NCBI GenBank assembly: GCA_022768865.1
Contig: JALELH010000108.1
Location: 1-33,440, forward strand
Direction of reading: 5' to 3'
Source of the DNA: Spirochaetia bacterium
GTDB taxonomy: Bacteria; Spirochaetota; Spirochaetia; Treponematales; Treponemataceae
DNA: 33,440 nucleotides
Position 1 is the first letter of the stretch, and every line of letters begins with the position of its first letter. This document shows positions 15,087 through 21,883 of the stretch, piece after piece. Below the pieces are notes generated by a model that saw nothing but the letters and a program-made list of their open reading frames with translations, made no database searches and had not been told where the DNA came from. Made by a program: the position numbers and the translations under genes.

Positions 15087-16391
15087 TTAATATCCCACAT
15101 CAAGGGTAAAGTAAGACGCAAGCCTTACCTGATAGATTCTTGGGTTATCCCCGCCTTCATAGAAAATCTGCACGCCGTTATTCCAGTCAAGGTGCTTAAA
15201 GAAATTTGATTTAACAAAGCCTACTTTTACCCAGCAGTTGTCAAGGTATTCACCTGCATTGGAAAACCTGTTTGAATCATGCCGCCACTGAACGGCAAGC
15301 TTTAAATCCCTTTTTGGTCCTACATTTTTTACACCTAAATCAAGGGCATAGCGGTAAATGTCTTTATTGTCATGTATTTTCCTTACTTTCTGGAATTCAG
15401 CATTATATCCCCATATATTCCAGATTCTGTAAGAACCAAAAGTCATTATATAAGAATCTGTGTAACGCTTGCTTTTTCCCCAGAAACTAAAGGTATTCTG
15501 TGCATAACAGTCAAATCCAAAAAAAGTCCGCTTAAATTCAAGACCTACTACATTTTTTATTCCATAAACGTCTTCTGGCAAAGTAGATTCCAGTGACTGA
15601 TTTCTTGCCGTGCGCCTTCCATAAAGATTTAGGGACGCCTGCAAAAAGTAAAATTCAAGAGAACCTGCATAGGATAGTTCGTCGACCTTTGGCGGGTCAT
15701 CCTTGCTGAATTCAAGGCTGCTGTCAAGGTTATACAATATAACGCCGGTAGCAGTAAGGAACCCAAGCGGGAATGTCATGGTACCAACAATACTGGATTC
15801 ACTGTCTGCAACGATATTTGTTGTAAGCCTTTCTTCCTGAGAATAGTCATCAGTGTTATTGAAAATCCTTACATAGCCCCAGTCAAGATTTTTTTTGCCG
15901 GCAGATACAAGACAATAAGATCCTGCCATATAGTCAAAGTAAATAGTGCTTTTTTCCTTATTTATCCAGTCTATAGGGAAAAATGTAGTGCAAAGGTTGC
16001 CATGTATGGCAAAAGATTCGTCTGCCCTTGCTACAAAGGAAAGATTATTTTCAAAATCAAAATAGCCTGCAAGCCAGCGTCTGCGATGTTTATCGCCTTC
16101 TATTTCTTTGGTCTTTCCATCTTCTTCATCCAAAACAAGTTTTTTTTCATACAGATCGCCAAAACGCTGACCATATATAAGACCCATTTCAGATTTTAAT
16201 TTGCCATAGAATTTAACTTTAGAAATATCAAAAGTAATGGTATCTGAATCTTTAGGTCTATTTATACGGTCGTTTTCTTCTGCTGTTACATCCTGGGCAT
16301 CATTAAATATGTCATCAAAATCGTCGTCAGGCTCCTGACAAAAACACAATGAACCTAAAGAGAATATAACTAACAGAAGAAACTTTTTCAT
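15087..16391 (-). CDS. Predicted outer-membrane beta-barrel protein
   Basis: This 434-aa protein has a classical signal peptide (MKKFLLLVIFSLGSLCFC) followed by an acidic stretch (EPDDDFDDIFNDAQD). The rest shows many amphipathic strands with aromatic girdles (YFDYMAGSYCLVSAG, LEFYFLQASLNLYGRR) and a C-terminal strand ending in an aromatic (ASYFTLDVGY). This is the pattern of a transmembrane barrel; I do not recognise a named family. It starts immediately after the LolA-like gene stop (TAAATG), with no clear Shine-Dalgarno, so translation is probably coupled. By position it is the likely outer-membrane partner of the ABC permease/LolA-like set. The LCFC cysteines could serve as a poor lipobox, which I consider less likely. 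Confidence 0.65.
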   Translation of the reverse strand: MKKFLLLVIFSLGSLCFCQEPDDDFDDIFNDAQDVTAEENDRINRPKDSDTITFDISKVKFYGKLKSEMGLIYGQRFGDLYEKKLVLDEEDGKTKEIEGDKHRRRWLAGYFDFENNLSFVARADESFAIHGNLCTTFFPIDWINKEKSTIYFDYMAGSYCLVSAGKKNLDWGYVRIFNNTDDYSQEERLTTNIVADSESSIVGTMTFPLGFLTATGVILYNLDSSLEFSKDDPPKVDELSYAGSLEFYFLQASLNLYGRRTARNQSLESTLPEDVYGIKNVVGLEFKRTFFGFDCYAQNTFSFWGKSKRYTDSYIMTFGSYRIWNIWGYNAEFQKVRKIHDNKDIYRYALDLGVKNVGPKRDLKLAVQWRHDSNRFSNAGEYLDNCWVKVGFVKSNFFKHLDWNNGVQIFYEGGDNPRIYQVRLASYFTLDVGY

Positions 16392-17168
16392 TTATTTTGC
16401 ACTCATCATTTCAAGATACTGCTTTGTGTATACAGTTGCTGCCTGTGGTGCAAAAGAAACATTAGTAACCGTTATCTGAGTTCTTTCATACTGCATTTTA
16501 TCGCCGATTTTCATTCCGCGGAGATTATCTGAAATAACCATTTTAGAAGGAACAAAAGTTTCTCTTTTTCCTTCCGTAACTTTCTGATATGAAGGAACAG
16601 CAGTAGTTCTTAAAAGCTGTCCGGAAAGACTATAATCTTCCTTTTTGCGCACAAGACCATCTGATGTAACCCAAAGCTTAAGCATCGGATAGTCTACACT
16701 ATCAGTTTTTGATTTTAATGTAAATAAAGCACAGTCAAATTTACCAAGCTTAACTTTATCCACCTTTTCAATTTTATAATCCCTGTGGTAATGCTGCGGC
16801 GTAAAGTCTGAATTATTTGCATTAGTTCCCTGGAACTTGTCTTTTGCACTGGTAAAAGTAAAACGCTTGTCTACAGGATCATAAAACCAGATTGTATTTT
16901 CATACTGGAGATAGCCCTTGCCTTTTTCCTTTTCCGGCCCGGTTACAAGGATAACCCATTTGCCTTCGTCATCGCGGCGATACATGATTGCTTCTGTATT
17001 GCTCATACCCTGACCCGGTTTTTCCTGAGTAATGGAATAATTTGCTTTAAAATCTCTTCCGTAAAATGCAGTCTGTTCTTCTGCACTTTTTAAAAGTTCT
17101 TCATTAGATATGGCAAATGCAAACAATGAAGTAAATGCTGCAATAAAAGTAAGAATTAATTTTTTCAT
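16392..17168 (-). CDS. LolA-like outer-membrane lipoprotein-sorting protein
   Basis: This 258-aa protein has a signal peptide (cleavage probably after FAFA, about residue 19) and the body of the LolA-like family (PF17131-type). Landmarks are EAIMYRRDDEGKWVILVTGP, YENTIWFYDP, KLWVTSDGLVRKKE and GDKMQYERTQI. It should be a periplasmic carrier with a half-barrel fold that takes lipidated cargo or lipid from the inner-membrane permease. A strong GGAGG Shine-Dalgarno lies in the 19-bp gap after the preceding permease. Cargo and the existence of a LolB acceptor are unknown. Confidence 0.85.
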   Translation of the reverse strand: MKKLILTFIAAFTSLFAFAISNEELLKSAEEQTAFYGRDFKANYSITQEKPGQGMSNTEAIMYRRDDEGKWVILVTGPEKEKGKGYLQYENTIWFYDPVDKRFTFTSAKDKFQGTNANNSDFTPQHYHRDYKIEKVDKVKLGKFDCALFTLKSKTDSVDYPMLKLWVTSDGLVRKKEDYSLSGQLLRTTAVPSYQKVTEGKRETFVPSKMVISDNLRGMKIGDKMQYERTQITVTNVSFAPQAATVYTKQYLEMMSAK

Positions 17169-17187
17169 AAAAACCTCCGGTAAAATA

Positions 17188-18474
17188 TTATTCTGTTGTG
17201 GCCAGAGCCTGAACAGGTGTTATTTCAACAGCCTTTTTAATTGATAAAACAACAGCGGCCAAAGTAGTTACAAAAACAAAAATAAGAACTGTCATTATAT
17301 TAGAAAACTCTAATTTTGGGAAAATCACTCCGTTTGTAAGGAATACATCAAAAGCAGGAATAAAAGAAAGATTAATCTGCTTTGTAATTCCGCACAGAAT
17401 CAGACTCAAAATAAAACCTGCAATGCATCCAAGAATCATAAGGCAGCAGGTTTCAGAAAGAAGAATCCGATAAACGTTAATGCGCTTCATTCCTATGGAT
17501 TTATAAATTCCGATTTCGTTAATACGGTTTAAAACAAGAACACGATATGTACTTGAAACACCGACAATGATTATTACAACAAGAGAAATGATTATAAGCT
17601 TAGAAACCCAGTTCATTGCATCTATGATTATCTGAAGTTCCTGCATGGAAGATTCAATGTTCACAAGACAGCTTGTTTCTTCCTTAAAACCAGGGCCATA
17701 AAGAACATCGTAAAATTCCTCTTTGTCCTTCACCATAGGATACATATTGATTACAGAACTTAATGCCTTATGATACTTAGGCAGATTCTTTGAAGAAAAA
17801 GAACCATCAGGGAAATATACACAGATTCTGTTTGCGTAGTCGCCCTTTTCCATGGAAAAATCAACGGCAAAATCAATGCTTGCATAGATTGTATACATGC
17901 CGAAAATACTTGAATCCCGGAAAATTCCCTTAACCGTAAAAGAAACTGTTTCAACCCCGCTGCGTTTTTTTGTCGTAAGTAAAGTAAGCTGGTCTCCGGC
18001 ATGAACAGAAAGCATTTTTGCAATTGGTTCAGAAATAAGGATATCATATTTATCTGAAAGATCTTTTGCAGAACCTTCTATCATGTTCATATTGCCTAAA
18101 AGAGCCTGTTCTTCTGCAAACTGAATTCCAACAAGCTGTCGGAACATAACTTCTGCACCTTCGTAAAAGAGCATGCTTTCCTTTGCCCTGCATGTAAGGC
18201 GCTTGGAAACTACAGCATTTTTAGGAAGGACTGACCTTGCATTTTTTACATATTCAGATGCATTGTAATATTCAAGATAATCATATCCGCCCTGAATCTG
18301 AAAATCTCCGCCATAATAAATTTTGGCTTTTGTTTTCATGGCAGAAAGCATGCCGTCTACTACAAACATTAAAAAAAGAGAAATGGCAATTCCAAACATA
18401 CTTACAAGGAAAAGTGAAATATACTGACGCCATTTTGAAAAAAGAGATCGTGAAGAAATTTTAAAATAATACAT
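17188..18474 (-). CDS. FtsX/LolC-family ABC permease (second subunit)
   Basis: This 428-aa protein has one N-terminal membrane helix (about 17-38), a large periplasmic domain and three C-terminal helices. Before the last pair it carries the LolC/MacB signature NRINEIGIYKSIGMKR (about 327-342). The predicted fold is that of type VII ABC mechanotransmission transporters such as LolCDE and MacB. Its start overlaps the stop of the upstream permease by one base (TGATG), indicating coupled translation and a likely heterodimer. C-terminal VEITPVQALATTE is typical of the family. Confidence 0.88.
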   Translation of the reverse strand: MYYFKISSRSLFSKWRQYISLFLVSMFGIAISLFLMFVVDGMLSAMKTKAKIYYGGDFQIQGGYDYLEYYNASEYVKNARSVLPKNAVVSKRLTCRAKESMLFYEGAEVMFRQLVGIQFAEEQALLGNMNMIEGSAKDLSDKYDILISEPIAKMLSVHAGDQLTLLTTKKRSGVETVSFTVKGIFRDSSIFGMYTIYASIDFAVDFSMEKGDYANRICVYFPDGSFSSKNLPKYHKALSSVINMYPMVKDKEEFYDVLYGPGFKEETSCLVNIESSMQELQIIIDAMNWVSKLIIISLVVIIIVGVSSTYRVLVLNRINEIGIYKSIGMKRINVYRILLSETCCLMILGCIAGFILSLILCGITKQINLSFIPAFDVFLTNGVIFPKLEFSNIMTVLIFVFVTTLAAVVLSIKKAVEITPVQALATTE

Positions 18475-19916
18475 CAGTTTCCTCCCTGCATTGCTTTTAC
18501 TGGACTAACTTTAAGAGCCGTATGAACAGGATAAATCCAGCCGGCAAAACCAAGGATTAAAGAAAGTATCATTGACTGGACAATGGTATTAAAGGAAACA
18601 AAAAAATTCAAAGTTTCGCTTCCAAAAAGCTGTATCAAAAAAGAATTACCAAGATTAATATTCATCGATGAAATTGCAGAACTTGCTATAGCTCCAATAA
18701 TGCAGCCTAAAATACCGGCCGTAATTGTAAGCATGAATGTTTCCGTCATGCATTCAACTGAAACAAAATTCCTTGACGCACCTTCAGCACGCATTGTTCC
18801 TATTTCCTGAGTTCTGTTCAGGATGTTTACTACAAGAGTATTGTTTATGACAATAAATCCGGCACAAAGGACAACAATAACGCCTACATTAAAAATAAGA
18901 CGAATCCAGAACAAATACATTGCCGTACTTCCGGCAGCACTGCGCCATGTTACAGCCTGAACAGGCCATGTAGATTTTTTAAAATGGCGGTTAAGTTCTG
19001 CAACAACTTTTTTTATATTCTTCCTGTCCTTTAACTGAAGGATTATAAAATTCCATGCCGTGCTTTCTGTATCACTAAGTTCAAGTGTCGTTTCAGTTTT
19101 TTCTTCGGAAGTCTTTACATTAGCCTGTTCGTCATGTTCTTCCTGTGTCTGTTCTGCCGTAAAATCTTCTGCTTCATCAAAAAGAGAATCAATATCATCA
19201 TCAAGAAGATCCATATTGTTTTCATCGATAACTACATTTTCAAAAGTATCTTCCATATCAAGAAGAGAACGCAAAGTAAATGGATCAACTAAAATAATAG
19301 AATTCAAAGTATCGCTTTTAATTTCATAGTCATAGATACAAAAAACTTTGGCTGCACGAAGCCTGAAGCTCATTTTGTCTTCAACAAGAAACTGAAGTTC
19401 GTCTCCAAGTTTTACGCCATAACGCTGGGCAACCTGGGTTGAAAGGGCAAGACCACGCTGACCTTTTTTATAAGGCTCTCCTTCAAGGATTTTTATTGAA
19501 GACATCATCTTAAAATAATCAGAGGCATCAACACCAAAAAGCGTTTCAAGTTCCTTATCGCTTGTTTCGCTTTCAACTACAGCACGTCCGGAAATTTGAG
19601 GAATAGCCGCAGAAACATCAGGCTGATTTTCTACATAATCCATGATGTCTGCAAAAGGAATTACACGCGGAATTTCCGTAAGCTTTCCCGTAACCGGTGT
19701 TTCATCTCCAAAAAGACTTAAAGGAATTTTTGCAGCAGGACGGATTACAATATCACCGGTAAAACTTTTTGAATAAACGCTTTCAATTCCGTTTTCCGTG
19801 CTGTCAAAAATTGAATTAACTATGACCATTAAAGAAATGGCAAAGGCTATAAATAAAATTATGACAAAAGAACTTTTTCGAGAAACAATATTCTTGTAAG
19901 CCAGGTAAAACAACAT
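18474..19916 (-). CDS. FtsX/LolC-family ABC permease (first subunit) with an acidic insert
   Basis: This 480-aa protein has an N-terminal helix (about 15-36), a periplasmic domain, three C-terminal helices and the signature NRTQEIGTMRAEGASRNF. Its C-terminus is LKVSPVKAMQGG. Residues about 232-284 form a highly acidic, Gln/Glu/Thr-rich low-complexity stretch (many D/E, such as DLLDDDIDSLFDEAEDF) placed between strands of the periplasmic domain; family members usually lack such a segment. No Shine-Dalgarno is visible; a TATAAT lies 9 nt before the ATG. It heads the operon with the second permease, the LolA-like protein and the barrel. Confidence 0.88.
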   Translation of the reverse strand: MLFYLAYKNIVSRKSSFVIILFIAFAISLMVIVNSIFDSTENGIESVYSKSFTGDIVIRPAAKIPLSLFGDETPVTGKLTEIPRVIPFADIMDYVENQPDVSAAIPQISGRAVVESETSDKELETLFGVDASDYFKMMSSIKILEGEPYKKGQRGLALSTQVAQRYGVKLGDELQFLVEDKMSFRLRAAKVFCIYDYEIKSDTLNSIILVDPFTLRSLLDMEDTFENVVIDENNMDLLDDDIDSLFDEAEDFTAEQTQEEHDEQANVKTSEEKTETTLELSDTESTAWNFIILQLKDRKNIKKVVAELNRHFKKSTWPVQAVTWRSAAGSTAMYLFWIRLIFNVGVIVVLCAGFIVINNTLVVNILNRTQEIGTMRAEGASRNFVSVECMTETFMLTITAGILGCIIGAIASSAISSMNINLGNSFLIQLFGSETLNFFVSFNTIVQSMILSLILGFAGWIYPVHTALKVSPVKAMQGGN

Positions 19917-19925
19917 AGTTTTGTT

Positions 19926-19931
19926 ATTATA
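19926..19931 (-). promoter_or_regulatory. -10 box of the permease-LolA-barrel operon
   Basis: TATAAT on the minus strand lies 9 nt before the ATG at 19916. The weak -35 (TTCTAA, 19949-19954) would fall in the loop and arm of the leuA terminator, so terminator and promoter overlap. Confidence 0.5.
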
Positions 19932-19933
19932 GT

Positions 19934-19961
19934 AAAAAAAAGGGGACTTTAGAAGTCCCCC
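19934..19961 (-). terminator. leuA terminator
   Basis: GGGGACTT and AAGTCCCC form a perfect 8-bp stem with a 3-nt loop (arms 19942-19949 and 19953-19960), followed on the minus strand by eight Ts. It lies 25 bp past the leuA stop. Confidence 0.9.
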
Positions 19962-19985
19962 TTATTTAAATTTTAATTATTTGAG

Positions 19986-21662
19986 TTAAATCTGGTTTAA
20001 GGCAGAAACAATGGCAGCAACACCTGCACGTCCTACGCTGGTAGATTTTCCCACACCCCAGTATTCATTGCCGTCTTCGCACGTAAGCTGAACGTAAGCC
20101 ATGGCACTTGTATCTGTTCCTGTTCCGATGCTGTGTTCATGGAATGCCGTAACGCTGAATTTCGGTGCAGGAGTTGAACCAAGGGCTGAAGCAAAGGCAT
20201 CAAGAGGTCCGTTCCCTTTTTCCCCGATGATGAACTGCTTGCCTTTCCATAAAATTACGCCACGGCAAAGGGTTGTTTCTTCGTCATTTTTTGATTCAAC
20301 ATGAGTTTCTGAAAGATCAAGAATCTGAATGTTATCTTTCTTTCCAAACCACTGTTTTTCAAAAATATCGTAGATTTCTTTTGTCTGAAGTTCACGCTGT
20401 GCCTTGTCTGCTGCAGCCTGAACAACTTTTCCAAGAGCCGGATGCATTGCTTTTGGAAGGATAATTCCATAGTCGTTTTCAAGAATGTATGCAGCACCAC
20501 CCTTTCCTGACTGGCTGTTTATGCGGATAATTCCTTCATACTGGCGTCCGATGTCGTGGGGATCAATGTAAAGGTATGGAACATCCCAGAGTGCATTCTT
20601 ATCCATCTTTGTGCGTGCAGCCATTCCCTTACGGATTGCATCCTGATGACTTCCGGAAAATGCAGTAAATACAAGTTCGCCAACATAAGGTGTGCGCGGG
20701 AAAATTTCCATTCCTGTATATTCAGTATATTTTTCTCCGATTGCCTGAACATTGCGGAAATCAAGTTCGGGATCAATTCCCTGGGCATACATATTCAGTG
20801 CAACGTTTACAATATCCAGGTTTCCGGTGCGTTCTCCGTTTCCAAAAAGACAGCCTTCTGTTCTGTCTGCACCGGCAAGCAGGGCAAGTTCTGCAGAAGC
20901 AACACCTGTTCCGCGGTCATTGTGACAGTGAGTAGAAATAATTACAGACTCACGGTCAGAAATATGGTCACCAAAATATTCAATGGCATCGGCATAAACA
21001 TTTGGTGTGTAACATTCAACGGTTGTAGGAAGATTAAAGATAATTTTGTGTTCCTTTGTTGCACCCCATTCATTTTTTACGGCTTCACAGACTTCAACAG
21101 CATAATCAATTTCTGTATGGGAAAAACTTTCCGGAGAATATTCAATGCGGATCTTTTTGCGTTCTTCTTCTGTAAGGCAGGACTTTATGCATTTGATTCC
21201 GTCAATGGCAATCTGCTTGATTTCTTCCTTTGATTTATTAAATGTATATTTCCTCTGGGCAGGGCTTGTTGAATTGTAAAGATGGAAAATTACATTTGGA
21301 GCACCTTTTATTGCAGCAAGGGTTTTCTTTACAAGGGCTTCACGTGCCTGACACAAAACCTGAACAGTTACATCCTGAGGAATGCGGTTTTCGTCAATAA
21401 GGCGGCGCATAAATTCATATTCAGTGTCACTTGCTGCAGGAAACCCTACTTCAATTTCCTTAAATCCGACTTTTACAAGGAGATCAAAAAATGCAAGTTT
21501 TGTTTCAACACCCATTGGATTTACAAGAGCCTGGTTTCCGTCACGAAGGTCAACGGAACACCAGATCGGTGCCTTTGTGATTTTAGCAGAAGGCCATTTG
21601 CGGTTTGGCATTTCAATGTCGCCGACACGCGCATACTTTGTTCCAGGATTCATTACACTCAT
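19986..21662 (-). CDS. leuA: 2-isopropylmalate synthase
   Basis: This 558-aa protein condenses acetyl-CoA with 2-oxoisovalerate, the first committed step of leucine synthesis. Its length and N-terminal extension (KYARVGDIEMPNRKWP) match the longer LeuA2-type (actinobacterial/fungal-like) enzyme rather than the E. coli type. LRDGNQAL (39-46, metal-binding Asp41) and STHCHNDRGTG (243-253, His245 and His247 as metal ligands) are intact. Residues from about 430 form the regulatory LeuA dimer domain, which normally binds leucine for feedback inhibition. An AAGGGG Shine-Dalgarno lies 6 nt before the ATG. leuB, leuC and leuD are absent. Expression is predicted to be controlled by the leucine leader peptide and attenuator upstream (21688-21814). 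Confidence 0.95.
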   Translation of the reverse strand: MSVMNPGTKYARVGDIEMPNRKWPSAKITKAPIWCSVDLRDGNQALVNPMGVETKLAFFDLLVKVGFKEIEVGFPAASDTEYEFMRRLIDENRIPQDVTVQVLCQAREALVKKTLAAIKGAPNVIFHLYNSTSPAQRKYTFNKSKEEIKQIAIDGIKCIKSCLTEEERKKIRIEYSPESFSHTEIDYAVEVCEAVKNEWGATKEHKIIFNLPTTVECYTPNVYADAIEYFGDHISDRESVIISTHCHNDRGTGVASAELALLAGADRTEGCLFGNGERTGNLDIVNVALNMYAQGIDPELDFRNVQAIGEKYTEYTGMEIFPRTPYVGELVFTAFSGSHQDAIRKGMAARTKMDKNALWDVPYLYIDPHDIGRQYEGIIRINSQSGKGGAAYILENDYGIILPKAMHPALGKVVQAAADKAQRELQTKEIYDIFEKQWFGKKDNIQILDLSETHVESKNDEETTLCRGVILWKGKQFIIGEKGNGPLDAFASALGSTPAPKFSVTAFHEHSIGTGTDTSAMAYVQLTCEDGNEYWGVGKSTSVGRAGVAAIVSALNQI

Positions 21663-21687
21663 TTTTTACCCCTTAAAATAAAAATAT

Positions 21688-21722
21688 AAAAAAAAGACCT
21701 GCTGCCTTTTAGCAACAGGTCT
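21688..21722 (-). terminator. Attenuator terminator of leuA
   Basis: In the RNA of the minus strand, the arms at 21722-21712 and 21705-21695 form an 11-bp stem (one G-U) with a 6-nt loop, followed by a run of Us. It ends 25 bp before the leuA start. Its left arm contains UUGCUA, which can instead pair with UAGCAA (21757-21752) at the leader-peptide stop codon. Confidence 0.85.
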
Positions 21723-21754
21723 GTAATTTGCATAGAATAATATACAACTACTTG

Positions 21755-21814
21755 CTACCTTCGGGCATCCGTCAGAGAATAATTCAATAGTAGAAGTAGT
21801 AGTGTTATTTTCAT
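21755..21814 (-). CDS. leuL: Leucine-rich leader peptide controlling leuA
   Basis: The minus strand encodes the 19-residue peptide MKITLLLLLLNYSLTDARR followed by TAG. Six consecutive leucine codons (21802-21785; CTA, CTA, CTT, CTA, CTA, TTG) are the hallmark of leu operon leader peptides. Stalling there would cover the CUACUACUU segment (21802-21794), which otherwise pairs with AAGUAGUUG (21753-21745). This frees UAGCAA to pair with the terminator's left arm, allowing read-through into leuA. A ribosome that reaches the stop codon would mask UAGCAA and let the terminator form. The peptide's own ATG is 7 nt after a -10 box and has no Shine-Dalgarno. The assignment is by analogy with enterobacterial leuL; the sequence is not homologous. 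Confidence 0.85.
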   Translation of the reverse strand: MKITLLLLLLNYSLTDARR

Positions 21815-21821
21815 GTTTCTA

Positions 21822-21850
21822 ACTTTACATTCAAAACAACTTATGGTCAA
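21822..21850 (-). promoter_or_regulatory. leuL-leuA promoter
   Basis: On the minus strand: TTGACC (21845-21850), a 17-bp spacer, TAAAGT (21822-21827), 7 nt, then the leader-peptide ATG. Transcription is predicted to begin at or within a base or two of that ATG. Confidence 0.7.
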
Positions 21851-21855
21851 TAGGG

Positions 21856-21880
21856 TTGGCGAAGATTGGTGAAGACTGGT
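21856..21880. repeat. 10-bp-period direct repeat upstream of the leuL promoter
   Basis: TTGGCGAAGA, TTGGTGAAGA and a partial CTGGT follow one another at a 10-bp period directly upstream of the -35 box. This is one helical turn per unit. It also overlaps the space after the DUF4954 stop codon at 21884. Confidence 0.5.
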
Positions 21881-21883
21881 CGT

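Noticed and set aside
20556..21233. 225-codon plus-strand frame inside leuA
   Set aside because: It is fully antisense to a well-supported enzyme gene. Its Cys/Phe-rich composition is that of a shadow frame.
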